In this document: piece by piece, positions 42,430 through 53,639 of the stretch | How the letters are laid out: each line of letters opens with the position of its first letter | Numbering within the stretch: position 1 is the first letter of the stretch | Assembly (NCBI GenBank): GCA_043228905.1 | Contig: JBHGNT010000001.1 | Span: forward strand, 24,366,001 to 24,430,000 | Origin: Azolla caroliniana | Lineage: Eukaryota; Polypodiophyta | DNA: 64,000 bases | Direction: 5' to 3' | Notes under the pieces: generated by a model | The model's input: the letters and a program-made list of their open reading frames with translations, nothing else | What the model was told of the DNA's origin: nothing | Databases searched by the model: none | Program-made: the position numbers and the translations under genes

Positions 42430-44330
42430 ATCAACGTCAAGCTCGTCGGGCCCAATTCCTCACTCGTTTCAATTTCAAAATTACATATTGTCCGAGGAAG
42501 CAACAAGGGAAGTCAGGTGCATTATCACGACACTTGTATCTAGCACCACATCCTGGCGAGTCGGCTTTCGATAACCAAAAGCAAGTAATCCTGGGACCAA
42601 CACGACTGCAAGCAACACAGGTCTTTAGTATGCCCTTGGATTCCCATGTTGTCGATACCATACGTGAGGACTTGAAGACTGATGCTTTCGCCCAAGCCAT
42701 TGTAGCAAAAATTGATCCCTCTCGAGCATCTTGTTCATAGTCTCAACAACCAGGTACGGACTATCGACAATTCGAATGTCATGATGGATTACTATTCTTT
42801 AAGAAACTCTTGTATGTTCCTAATGGTTATTGTCGCCTTTGAGTAGTCCAAAACTGTCATGACACATATATAACTGGGCATTTTGGTAGTACTAAAACAT
42901 TAGATTTAGTACAACGATCATGCCGGTGGCCCCATATGTGAAAATTTGTCGAAGATTTTGTTCGGAATTGTGATACATGTTGCAGAGAAAAAATGCCAAG
43001 GCATCATCCATATGGTTTATTAGAACCATTACCAATTCCAAGCAAGCTGTGGCAATCCATTGCTCTAGATTTCATCACTGATCTTCCAGTCTCTAAGGGA
43101 TTCGATGCAATCTTAACAGTAGTAGATTGATATATGAAGATGGCCCATTTTCTGCCATGTACTAAGGAAATCTCGAGTGAGGAAACTGCCAAAACTGTCA
43201 TGCGTGAAGTATGTCGGCATCATGGCCTTCCTAATAGTATCACTAGCGACTGTGGCCCCTAGTTCGTCTCGAAATTCTAGAAGCACCTCTTTAAAATACT
43301 CAAGGTCACTTGTAACCTCTCCTCCGGCCACCACCCGCAAACAAACGGCCAAGCTGAACGAACAAATCAAATGCTCGAGCAATATCTTCGGTTCTTTCTA
43401 AGCTATCATCAAGAGAACTGGGCGGATATTCTCCACTTTGCCGAATTTGCGTATAATAACTCTGCCATGTAGTAAGGAAATCTCTCCAGTGCGGAAACCT
43501 CCGAAACTGTCATGCGTGAAGTATGTCAGCATCATGGCCTTCCCAATAGTATCATCAGCGACTGTGGACCCTAGTTCATCTCGAAATTCTGGAAGCACCT
43601 CTTTAAAATGCTCAAGGTCACTTGTAACCTCTCCTCCAACTACCACCCGCAAACAGACGGCCAAGCAGAACGAACAAATCAAACGCTGGAGCAGTATCTT
43701 TGGTGCTTTCTAAGCTATCATCAAGATGAGTGGGCGGATATTCTCCACTTCACCTAATTTGCGTATAATAACTCCGTCTAGTCATCGACAAAGTTTACAC
43801 CATTTTATGCTTATACAGGCTGTCACCCCCGATGGTGTGTATTTGAAACCCCAGAGCTACCCACAAATCCTTGCGCAGAGGATCGTTTGGAGCGGTTACG
43901 CAAGATACAAGTAGATTTATCTACTCATCTACAACAAGCTCAACATACACACAAGGTTTACGCGGATCGTCTTCGGTTTCCATCCAGTTTTAACATTGGA
44001 GATCGGGTATGGCTACTATGACGACACATCAAGACTACTCGCCCATGCAAGAAGTTGGATTATTGGCGATTAGGTCCTTTCCGTATTATCAGACAAATTA
44101 ATGATGTAGTTCCATCCCAGGTTGTATTAAAGAACCTCCACCCTTGATCGAACTTGAAGATGGACCTGAGTACGAGGTTGCCGCCATCCTCGATTCCAAG
44201 ATTGTTCGGAACAAGCTCTACTATTTAGTCGATTAGCTAGGATATAGTTCCAACGAGCATACTTGGGAACCAATAGAGAATGTGACCAATGCTCATGCTC
44301 TTCTTGATAACTTCCATCGTCGTTTTAAAT
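42430..44330 (+). pseudogene. Chromovirus D integrase and chromodomain
   Basis: Frame-broken integrase. A zinc-finger region is followed by core phrases [20 protein letters not shown] (first Asp), ITSDCGP (second Asp) and HPQTNGQAERTNQ (Glu). The segment containing the last two occurs twice (43151-43770). The C-terminal segment has GDRVWLL and LGPFRI. A chromodomain follows at about 44170-44325: EYEVAAILDSKIVRNKLYYL, stop, then HTWEPIENVTNA. The purine tract AAATGGGGGATAG abuts the LTR. Confidence 0.88.
43151..43770 (+). repeat. 310-bp tandem duplication in integrase of D
   Basis: Copy 1 43151-43460, copy 2 43461-43770; both start TCTGCCATGTA and encode ETxxTVMREVCxHHGLPNS through WADILHF..FAYNNS. 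The copies have diverged by roughly a tenth, so the duplication is not recent. The junction lies at TCTGCCATGTA, present at both ends. Confidence 0.93.
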
Positions 44331-44339
44331 GGGGGATAG

Positions 44340-44783
44340 TGTCATGATATGGCAAGACTCGAACCCATGACCTTACGTTACATGGGTCGAGCTCTTGACC
44401 ATTAGACTATATGTTGTAATACGAAGGATGTTATTTTCATTTTTAAGTTTTACTATAGAAAATTGATGTATATTCTAGATTTCTCTAGAACATTCTAGAA
44501 ACTTTAGGAGTACTCCTGAGAACACTATAAAAGGAGGCACAAGGCATTACTTCGAACCAAATTGGTTCAATGCCAATCTTAAGAGTCCTAGCTACTATTG
44601 TATATTCTCTTAACATAATATATATCTTTTGTTATCATCATTCTCTCTCTCTCTCTCACTCTTTCCTTCTCTCAAGAGTTCTACACCTCCCTTAGTACTA
44701 ATCCTCATCTTTTAGTACTAATTCCTTCTCTGTCGTAGTATTGTTCTTGACAGTACTTCTCTGTCTTAGTACCATTCATGACA
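44340..44783 (+). repeat. 3' LTR of chromovirus D
   Basis: 444 bp, TGTCATGATATGGC to TTCATGACA. The antisense strand has a near-consensus Pol III B box (GGTTCGAGTC, complement of 44356-44365) and A box (TAGTCTAATGG, complement of 44399-44409). A CT microsatellite lies at about 44643-44658. Confidence 0.94.
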
Positions 44784-44788
44784 CAGGC

Positions 44789-46655
44789 TGGTCCGGAGTC
44801 GATACGAAGTTTGAGATTCCAATCCAGGGGTGTGGAGACTAGTTAGCGATCTATCATGCCGAACTTGTACAACATATTTAGCACATAATGTCCCTGAGCT
44901 AACAACATGTCGTTGGGGGTATGGATAACCTCGATCCTGAGGAAGTAATGAAGGTCCCCCATGTCCTTCATTTCGGATGCATCTGATAGCTGGGACTTCA
45001 CTTGCCCGATTCCAGCGAGACCGGGTTCGGTGATGACTAGATCATCCACATATATTAGGATACATACCGGACCGTCTAGACCTTTCTGAATGAACAGTGA
45101 AGAGTCTAACTTTGAGGCCACAAACCCCATCCTACGTAACCTGTGCGTGATCTTTGAATTCCAAGCACGGGGAGCTTGCTTCAGGCCATAAAGTGACTTC
45201 TTGAGTCGACACACTTTTTATTGGTTGATCTCCGATTGAAAACCAGGGGGTTGGATCATGTAGGCTTGTTCTTCAAGGTCACCTTGAAGAAATGCATTTT
45301 TCACGTCCATTTGGTGAAGATTCCACCCCCTTGCCGCAACAACTACTAGCACCACATGAACCGTTGTCATCTTCGCTACCAGAGCAAAGGTCCCTTCGTA
45401 GTCGATTCCGTGGCTCTGCACATATCCTTTCGCCACTAATCGGGCCTTGTACCAGTTGACCGAACCGTCAACATTATACTTTACCTTGTACACCCACTTG
45501 CAACTGATCGGATTGCAATGTCGATGAGGGTTTGCCAAGTTCCATGTATTGTTGGCATCAAGTGCACACATCTCTTCTTCCAATGCGGCACACCAATGTG
45601 CTTCCTTGGTCGCTTCTACGTAGCTCTCTAACTCACGAACCTCTGCCACTTTTGTCATGTACGCATAGTGATGCCCCATGTACTCATTATATCTGTATCT
45701 CATTACGGGGTTCTTCTGGTGGGTCTTTCGACGTAACTTTTTGTTAGCGGATTTCAAGGACCCCTTGGTTGGCTCGTACTTCATCAGCGAAAGTCCATCT
45801 TCGTTATATCCAGAGTCGGATTCGCTCTAATCCAACTCTTGTCTGCTGGGGTCATATTTAGATATGATCTTCCTCCCCTTCTCTTTCCGTTTAAACCGTG
45901 TCCTTGGTTCCTTATGCGGGGAAAGCATGACCGAGTTTTCGTTGCTCGCCCGCTCCTCATCTTGCTGGTCTTTCTGACTTAGCTCTTCATTTGACCCACT
46001 CAACCGAAATGAGATCGGACTCTCATCTAAAGTACCAAATCCTTCTTCTTCTTCTCCCCTAATCGTTTCTTGCTCATTGGACTCATATTCCAGAATCGGG
46101 GGTCAGAGTCGGCAAAGAATACCAAAATGCCGATTCTTCAAACTCGACATCTCAGCTTACTCAGACTGTCTTTGTCTCGGGGTTGTAACACTTATCTTCT
46201 GGTCATGACAGTAGTCGACTAGTATGCACTTCTCCGACTTCGGGTCCAACTTTCTTCGCTTCTCATTCGGTACATGCACATATGCTATGCTACCGAATAC
46301 CTGAAGGTGCCTTAGATTTGGCTTCTAGGGGTTGTAGCACTTATACCCCTTTTGCTTATGACAATAGTCGACTAGTATGCACTTCTCCGACTTCGGGTCC
46401 AGATTTCTCTGCTTCTCATCCGGTACATGCACATAGGCTATGGTACCGAATACCTTAAGGTGCCTTCGATTCGGCTTTCGCCTGAAATATAGCTCGTGTG
46501 CTGACACCTTATCCCCGATCCGGTTTTTGATGTAAACGATTGTTCGGACCATTTCGGCCCACTAGCACTTGGGCATGCTCTTCTCCTCTAACATTGCCCA
46601 TGCCTCTTCGACGATCGACAGGTTCTTCCTTTCAACCACACCATTTGAACCACGG
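44789..46655 (-). pseudogene. copia F1 integrase C-part and reverse transcriptase
   Basis: Reverse order: NGVVERKNLSIVEE (catalytic Glu), KSMPKC.WAEMVRT and AYVHVPDEKQRNLDPKSEKC (twice, see 46179-46476). A long linker then leads to the RT: YRYNEYMGHHYAYM, NPISCKWVYKVKYNVDGSVN, GWNLHQMDVKNAFLQGDLEE and ILIYVDDLVI (YVDD near 45060). Only a few stops occur; the 188-codon (45218-45784) and 123-codon (44843-45214) frames are well preserved. It continues at 38426 past element D. Confidence 0.92.
46179..46476 (-). repeat. 149-bp tandem duplication in integrase of F1
   Basis: Units 46179-46327 and 46328-46476 both begin GGGGTTGTA on the plus strand and encode KPN.RHLxVFGxIAYVHVP through KCILVDYCH on the reverse. 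They differ at about a dozen positions. Confidence 0.92.
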
Positions 46656-47240
46656 CCCAATCAGTCGTGAGCTCTTCATCCGTCTCAAAGAGGAGACCCA
46701 CCTTCTCGCAGTTGAGCAAGTCGACCGACTGACTTCACAAAGAGAAGGTGCTTGCTCGTATCGAGCATAGTTCAGTCTAGTGTTGAGAGTTGCACAAACC
46801 ACTTCTCAAACTCCAGAAGAAGCGTCAACGTACTTCGATCCTTGTTAGGGGTCTCGATCCAGTCCATGAATTCTTTCTTCGACAATCAGAGTGAATCATC
46901 GAAGCTGTACCTTTCAAGGAGCTGCCCCTCGAAGTCTGCCCAATGATGGCAGTCTGCTTGCACTTCGAGCACCTCATCGTGGATGCTCTGTGTAATGACC
47001 TGAGGGAATCCGGCTAGCAGTCTGGCCTCCGGTATATCTGTCATCATCATTTTGGCCCGGTACGCCTGCAGATAGCTCGTCGCATCTTCACCATTGAATC
47101 AGCCTATCGCGCCGATGATTGACTCTATGGCTCTATTGAGGGCACACATGCCGTCTCTAGCGTTCACTAGGCGGTTGAAGGCCACCGCCATCGCTTTAGC
47201 AAGTTAGCTTCCTCTCATCCCAGACTCCGTTGCCACCGCC
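46655..47240 (-). pseudogene. Gypsy H Gag fragment
   Basis: Reverse translation gives FNGEDATSYLQAYRAKMMMT, HWADFEGQLLERYSF and LLLEFEKWFVQLSTLD, aligned with Gag of C and M. Stops at several points. Confidence 0.82.
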
Positions 47241-47243
47241 CCT

Positions 47244-48077
47244 TTCACATCAGGTTCACCAAACATGTTGCGGAAATGGCGGGCATGTGTAGGGTCTTAG
47301 ACGGGATCGCGGGGGCCTCGAACCAAGGAGCCGGTGTGAGTAGGAAGGATTTCTGAAAGTGTATACCAGGTCAGTTTCCGGTTCCGGGATGACGAACAAC
47401 AAGTGTGCAAGATCAGAGGCATGGTTGCGGCAGGCAAGGCGTTAGGCAGTGAGCAATAGCACGCAACATAGGACATGGGCTAACGTGGGTATCGGACAAA
47501 GACAAAAGAGGACGCGTATGCAATACGTAGAAAATATCGACATGCCCTGGGAAATGACGAAACAAGTAGATTGAAACAAGAGAAGAGTAGAACCAGACCC
47601 AATCATTAACAGAGCCACTCACTCTCCAAACACACACACACAGAACAAAACTATGAACATCTGGTCGGGAGCTCACGGGCTTCCTGCACGAGCAGAGACT
47701 TCACCTTCAGTATATAGCACAAGGCAAAGAGAGAGAGAGAGCTCGGCACTCAAACCGACAACACTTCATCCCCAAATCGTTGATTCCCAAATAGTCTCAA
47801 ACCTCCCCATTTAATAGAGAAAGGCAAGTCGTTACATCATCATAAAGCCATCCATTTCGGACAGAGATTTCCCTCGATTTCCTCCACCGAATATTATTCT
47901 TATTCTCTACATGTGTGGGACTTTAAGTACCCATTAAATCCCACTACCTAGTACTTACTAGTCATATGTTATCAACACGTGTTTGTACATAAAGACTTGA
48001 TTTGTGTGCATTGGTGCACACACTCGTTCTTATGCGCTCCGCTCCATTTCCCTCTAGGGCCGGAATCCTTCACGACA
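47244..48077 (-). repeat. 5' LTR and primer site of gypsy H
   Basis: The LTR (47266-48077, 812 bp) starts TGTCGTGAAGGATTCC, like LTR A, and ends TTCCGCAACA. The primer site on the reverse strand (47244-47261) reads TGGTGAACCTGATGTGAA, two changes from the tRNA-Trp complement. Confidence 0.85.
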
Positions 48078-49010
48078 ACGTTCAGCTTGCTTGCTCAACA
48101 CCTCCCCTCAAGCTCAGCTTGAGGTCGTTCAGTCCTGTCAACATTCGCCAGTCCTTGTCTCTGGCTCCTCCTAGCGTCTTCATGCCCTGCTCGCACTCCT
48201 CGACCCGTCCAGTCCCGCGCATCTCAACTTCCTCGACCGGCTTGTCTACTCATTAGGCCCATCTCAACCTCCTTCATCGGCACCCCTTGGCCTATCTATA
48301 CCTTCGTTTCGATGTCGGCTTTGGCTGCCTCCCTGTCTGCTTGGCCTTAATGAGATTCAGCTCAATGACATCTGAATCGAACCATTCAAACGAATCGACT
48401 ATTTGCGATTCGTTCTTTCTTTTGTCCGAATTGGCTGTCTCCAATTTGTCATCCTTCTCCAGGCCCTTGACGACATCCAACCATGTCTTGGTCCTGACCT
48501 TTCTCTTCCGGTCGGCTTTGTCCTTCTTGACTTTGCCACCTTTGCTGCCTGGTCCGGCTCTTCTGAATGTGTTGACTTCTTCAATCAATTTGGCACCTTC
48601 TTCAACTTCCTCCTGTTGCTCCTATTGCTCCACCTGTTCTCCCCCTTAAGTGCGGCACGTCAAGATGTTGTAACCCAAGCATCTCTGAAAAATATTGCAA
48701 CCTGTCCAATCTGAGCGGCTTGGCGAAGATGTTGGCAACATGTCAATCGGTTCGAACATATCTGAGTTCGACTTCACTACGTAGGACCCGTTCGTGCACA
48801 AAGTGATAATGCACTTCTATGTGTTTTGTGCGAACATGGAAAACGAGGTTGTTGGCTAGCTGCATGCTACTGATATTGCACAATAGATCGGAATCAGAGT
48901 GGGAACTTCAACTTGTAAGTCATGCAATAATTGTCGGAGCCATATAGCCTCACAAGTTGCAATCGTGATGCCTTTATACTCAGTTTCAATGATTGATAGA
49001 GAGAGCAAAA
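48078..49010 (-). pseudogene. copia F2: RNase H end, 3' region and LTR start
   Basis: Reverse strand: ETEYKGITIATCEAIWLRQL (RNase H, 48640-49000), a Lys-rich extension (48292-48588), purine tract (AGCTTGAGGGGAGG) and the first 23 bp of an F LTR (TGTTGAGC at 48100), cut by gypsy H. Its 5' side abuts LTR F3. Confidence 0.8.
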
Positions 49011-49461
49011 TAGCATAAGTTCAAATTACAAAATATCACTCTATACATACAATGTGCTCAGAGACCACTTTTATACAAGTCCATAAAAGGACTGATAGAA
49101 GTACTAACAACTACTCAATGCTCGTATCGAGCTACTGACACTAACTCCTAGGATAACTACTTAGTAGTCTAGGAGTGTAGACCTCCAACGGCCTACCGGT
49201 TTGCACGTGAGTCTGATTCTCTGATCCAGCTCCTGGGTCCGACTCTCTAATGCAGATCAAGTTTAGCTTGTCTGCTCAACACTCCCCCTCAAGCTCAACT
49301 TGAGGTTGGATCTCAGTGTCAGGCTTTGCCGATTCTTGCAGTTGGCTTTTCCTAGCATCTTCTCGCCTTGCTCGCTCTCCTCAACCCGTTCGGTTCCGCT
49401 TTCTGTTATCCGTTCCTTTGGTAAACACTTTCAATGAGCCCACAGGCTATCGAGGTCAAGG
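49011..49461 (-). repeat. copia F3: LTR and 3' region
   Basis: Partial LTR (49011-49281, starting TGTTGAGCAGAC on the reverse strand) preceded by purine tract TTGAGGGGGAG and about 165 bp of F-type 3' non-coding sequence. The LTR ends early at the F2 RNase H. Confidence 0.78.
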
Positions 49462-49466
49462 GATCG

Positions 49467-49906
49467 TGTTACATGGAAGTTTCTTCTACACGGGGGAAAA
49501 AACGAGAACACGGATCGTACACGGGCTACAACCCGTTAAGTATGAACGTAGCCCGATTTACGAGTACGCGAAGAATCCACAGATAGAAGTTTAGAAAAGA
49601 CGACACTTATATTTCGTGATAAAGCTTACAACGATTACAATACTCGGCCTCAGCCGGAAACAGTATGTACAAAGCTTGCTCCTATGATATTACGCTCGCT
49701 CAGAATGATCTCGATATCCCCCATTGCCAAGGTACGGAAACCTCGGTTTATATACTTTTTCTTCATACAGAGCCGAGCCGTCGGCTGACTATGAAGCTCG
49801 AAGCTCGGCGTTTTCCTAAACTCTACCTTCCTCACCGACTAACCTTACCTACCGGCGTATTATATTTAACTAATTTATCTTTTTGTCCCATGGACAACAC
49901 TTGACA
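49467..49906 (-). repeat. 3' LTR of gypsy N
   Basis: About 440 bp; the reverse strand begins TGTCAAGTGTTGTCC and ends CATGTAACA, with TATATAAACC inside. The DNA just before it (ACAAAGTCCTATCCCACGGG) resembles the segment before the 3' LTR of K (ACAAGGTACTATCCCATAGG). Confidence 0.7.
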
Positions 49907-50014
49907 CGCCCGTGGGATAGGACTTTGTCCATCGGACCCATGGTTCACAAGGATTTGGCAAAACAACACAAATTACAAAAATTTCATGTTCCTACGAGGG
50001 CTTATAGGTTGGTT

Positions 50015-51163
50015 TTATTCCTCTTCCAATATGCCGAGGATATCCTCGGGGGCGTGGGGTTGGTCTGGCTGCTCGGCAGGTGGGGTTGGTGATGGAGGTT
50101 CTGTTGTCGAGTTGGGGATGGCAGTGTCATCGCTTGTGCCCTCCTCTGTTGGGACCGATTCAGGCAAGGTCGGGGTTATAGTCTGTGGCTCGGGTGGGAT
50201 GTCGAGGTCTGTAGGGGCAGGTTCCTCCGGTCGAGCTGTCGTGGTGAGTGGCTCGGTTGGGATGTGGAGGTTTGTAGGGGCAGGTTCCTCTGGTCTAACT
50301 GTCGCGGTGGTTGACTCGGGTCCTTGCTCGGTGGTTGTGGGAGCTCTGTTAATCCCGGTAGCGAGTCGTTCCTCCTCGTACGCTTCGGCTTCTAAGCGAA
50401 ACACCATTAGATCATCGTTTAATTCGTCCAAGAGTTGTTCGATGGCCGCGGTGTGGGAAACTGCTAAGGCATGATATTCCTCCGTTAAGTCCTCGCAGAG
50501 GGTCTGGATGTTGGTGTCATCCATCTTGTAAAACCCTCGACACTCCTTCCGTCGGTTCTCGACATCCGCGCGTAGTATGTGTAGTTTCGCGGCTTGGGCT
50601 GACCACCCTTGCTAGACATGGTTAAGCGTTTCTTTGATCTTCGTGGTGAATTGTTGGCAATACTTGTTGATTAGGATCTTTATTTTAGTATCTTCCATGC
50701 TGATGCTAGCGCGGTAAACTTCCATTGCCTCCCTTGCGGCCTTGGCTTCTGCTTGGCTTTTGCGGACGAGGAGTGCTAAAGTAGCTTGATTATCCTTTGC
50801 TTTCTCGGTGATGAGCGTGATTGTCTGCTCATAGCGTGTGATGAGCTGAGCTATAGTTTCGTCCGTGTCCTGTCGCCAAGCATCCCAATGTTGTTCTCTA
50901 GCGGCGAAGTGATCGGTTTGCAACTGGTGATGTGCATCGGAAATTTTTGCCCTTTCCTCTTCCAAGATCCTCCATTTTTGCATATGTTTGTTGGCCATGT
51001 CTTGTAAAGCTCTTTGATGACGTTGTAATTCTTGGGTGTCCTCGAAGAGCTCTTGTTCCCGTTGGCTATTCCACTCAGCTTCTTTGATGAAACGTTCTTT
51101 GGCCTCAGTGATAGAAACCTGAAGGGTCATCACCTCTCGTTCTCGCACTTCAAGCGCGACTTA
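50015..51163 (-). pseudogene. Extra ORF of element N, C-terminal part
   Basis: Two frames on the reverse strand joined across one stop region: 50612-51148 (178 codons, MTLQVSITEAKERFIKEAEW, strongly Glu/Gln/Ala/Lys-rich, predicted coiled coil) and 50015-50524 (169 codons). The latter has EDLTEEYHALAVSHTAAIEQ, a Pro/Thr/Glu-rich spacer with EEPAPT repeats, and the terminal motif DILGILEEE. It aligns with 60414-61043 of K (LRADAENRWKEG against LRADVENRRKEC; terminal SILDILNEE). It lies between integrase and 3' LTR. Function unknown. Confidence 0.75.
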
Positions 51164-51608
51164 TGTTACCCGGCCGGCAAAGACCAGGGTGTGAAAAGGG
51201 GAATTGTTATTTCGGAATCTGTTGAAATTACTAGTCTTAATAATATATTAATATATGAGAAGATGTGGACAGACGGACCGGAATCGGTATGCCGATCCGG
51301 ATCCGGACCGATCCCGAATAGGTGTCGGTTGGCACCATTTTGTACTTCACACCGGTGACCTATATAAAGGCCCGGTTACAATGTAGTCATTAACGGAGAG
51401 TAATATAAACCTTTTGTTTAATCATTGAGTATTGTTCACCGTTCTGTGTTTATTGTATATCTGACGCGTGTTAATGACGTATTGCTAAGTAACCGATTAA
51501 GGTCCAATTAGACGTTGTGTCGTAAGTTATCTCGCCGTAACACCCTTTGGTGAAGTGTCTTGAGTGGACACCCTATGTTAGGCTGTTTTCCGGCCCTAAG
51601 GATTAACA
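51164..51608 (+). repeat. 5' LTR of gypsy K
   Basis: 445 bp, TGTTACCCGG to GGATTAACA, with TATATAAA at about 51360. The 55 bp between LTR and gag contain no convincing complement to a tRNA 3' end. Confidence 0.92.
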
Positions 51609-51663
51609 CAGTTTTTCGTGACCACGATTCCTGCACAATCGCAGTGAACAGCGGCGGAAATGG

Positions 51664-53613
51664 ATGACTAGGCCAACAGACGACCCGGTTATGGAGAGAG
51701 CACGAAGACTTGCTGAACGGCAAAGGCGGCGAGAGGCTTTCCAGGAAGCAGCGGAAGAAATCCGATCAGATCGATCATTTTCCAAAGTTATCCGAAAAGT
51801 GGTGGGGGAGTCGCTCCGTCTGTAACAAAACGCCTACCTGGACGAAGGAAGCATCTTAAGCAGTCTCCGGGAATCAGAATCCCTTCTCCAAGCCTTGGCC
51901 AAAAGAGACAGTGAATCCGACGCATTTTCAGTGCTGGAATCGGATTCAGAAGGGGGTTACAACGCGCACACGAACTATCGCAGCAATAACGACACCCCAG
52001 GAGGACCAGAGGACGAGGAGTCGGATACATTACTGACACCGGAACCAAAATTCTCAGACATGGAACCTCCGACACTAGACGTGGAGCTACCTCCGGAGAG
52101 AGAAGAGGACAAAGAAAGACCTCTGACACCGGAAGTCGAGCCGACAACACCGAAAGAGGACCCGCAAAGACCTCTGACTCCGACAAAGGACCAACAATGA
52201 CCTCCAACGCCGACGGAAGAGCAGGAAAGACCACCGACACCGCCAGCCCACGCACCAACACCGGACGATGACATGCCGTTCCAGTACCCCAAGTATAGGG
52301 ATGACCCGGACGCGGAGGCTCATGTTCACACTTTTCAACAAACATGGGAGGCGAACCATGTGTCACAACGGTTAACCGCAACCGAAGAGGAACGATCTAA
52401 GATAGCCGAATTCGATGTGACATTGGAAGGACCGGCCGCTAGATGGCACCGGACGCAGGACCCCAGCACCATCACCACCTTTGCAGACCTGAAAGCTAAA
52501 TTCCTGCACTTCTTTCAGAAGGAGGTGGACCAGAGAGAAATGGTGGGCCTATTTTATACCATCTGGCAGGACCCTGGGGAGAGCATTTCGTAGTTTGTCA
52601 TCCGATTTCAACGGATGCACAGTCAGCTTACCCGAACACCTCCGGAGTAAGAAACACGGGCTATATTCTTAGCCGCGCTCCGGGAACCTCTACGTACGGT
52701 ATGCACGGTCATCGACTTTCGCACAAGTACCGTCAACCAGGTCATCGACCGGGTTAGAGAAATGGAGAAAACAAGCTCTTGGCTAACAATGGGAGCACTC
52801 CAACGAGCGTTACCAACCGATGAGGATCTCCGGTTTCGACAGGCCATTCAATGCACAACATGCCTAAATGTCGGACACTCAGTACTAGAATGTACCATGC
52901 GGTCGCAATGTCTACTGTGTCATTCCAAGAACCACACAATGGAGCAGTGCGAGTACAATTTGTTGAATCGCCAAGCACCACCGGTTCGGCAAATCGAACC
53001 ACGGAGTACCAAGGAGGAGGAAGAAGAACGTTGGAGGCGAGAAGAGCGATATCGACCGGCACAGGATGTCCGGTACAGGGACAACTATGACCAGTATGAT
53101 AGATATGATCGGTACCGGGATCATAATGGACGGTATGAAAGATACAATCGGGACCAATCCCCCAGTTACAACCAACGACAGGAAGCCAATGGGAGACATG
53201 ATGACCAGCCCCGTCAAGAGTATCGGAACAAAAAGAAACGCCATTTCAAGAAAAGGGGTTACCTAAGGGAACCGGAGAAGGGTGCCCCAAGCAGCCAACC
53301 GGATCAAAGCCCCGCCGTTATCACAGGTCCTCCACCGGGGGTAGGAAACAACGCCGAATCCAGCACTACCCAGAAAGCATATTGCTACTATGGCCGACAA
53401 GAAGGACATTATAGAAATCAATGCCCGGCAAAGAGCTATGATAAACGACCGGCGGTGAACATGGTAGTCGCCGAAGTCGCAGACCTGCAGCAGGTAACCA
53501 CAAGATCGAAGGGTAAGGCGACGGAATGGGAGGTGCAAGAGGCCATCCGCAAGCAGGCAACGGAATGGGTAGAAAAGGCGAATGCGCGAAACATGGCAAA
53601 GCTTGCGCAGTAA
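51664..53613 (+). pseudogene. Gypsy K Gag
   Basis: ATG 51664 (MTRPTDDPVMERARRLAE) opens a frame that is constant to 53613 but interrupted by four stops (about 51823, 52198, 52591, 52648). An acidic Pro/Thr-rich segment with repeated RPLTP precedes the capsid domain: YRDDPDAEAHVHTFQQTW, LEGPAARWHRT and FFQKEVDQREMVGLFY. Three zinc knuckles follow: CTTCLNVGHSVLEC, CLLCHSKNHTMEQC and CYYGRQEGHYRNQC (second Cys of the last is Gly). Between them lies an Arg/Asp/Tyr-rich segment. Confidence 0.9.
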
Positions 53614-53639
53614 AAGCAAAATACCGAAGAGCTCGCCGA

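Larger units (their letters stand above)
38427..44783 (+). mobile_element. Chromovirus D (Ty3/gypsy with chromodomain)
   Basis: Complete element with LTRs 38427-39351 (enlarged by a plastid DNA insert) and 44340-44783, and perfect target duplication CAGGC at 38422-38426 and 44784-44788. Order: coiled-coil Gag, CCHC knuckle, protease, RT, RNase H, integrase, chromodomain, purine tract. The Gag segment VGLVGTLLSGSTLAWFAPLLE resembles the Tf1/sushi (Tcn1-like) chromovirus group as I know it. There is no tRNA primer site; a self-priming site fits instead. Coding is interrupted many times. Confidence 0.93.
36803..46655 (-). mobile_element. Ty1/copia element F1, split by chromovirus D
   Basis: Minus-strand copia with its 3' LTR at 36803-37156, 3' untranslated region, RNase H to 38426, then RT and integrase at 44789-46655 on the other side of D. 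The 5' part (integrase N-terminus, protease, gag, 5' LTR) is missing; at about 46655 the sequence changes to the gag of gypsy H. The related pieces F2-F5 share its LTR and 3' region. Confidence 0.9.
46655..48077 (-). mobile_element. Gypsy H, 3'-truncated (LTR and gag only)
   Basis: 5' LTR (47266-48077), tRNA-Trp primer site and about 580 bp of gag, ending at copia F1 integrase. It is inserted 23 bp inside the LTR of copia F2. No pol or second LTR. Confidence 0.85.

Noticed and set aside
44345-44420. Intact nuclear tRNA gene on the minus strand
   Set aside because: A and B boxes are good, but acceptor and anticodon stems do not pair, so only a Pol III-box observation is reported.
51609-51640. 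tRNA primer site of gypsy K
   Set aside because: No TGG-starting complement of a tRNA 3' end follows the LTR; a weak GTGACCACG match was too short to call.
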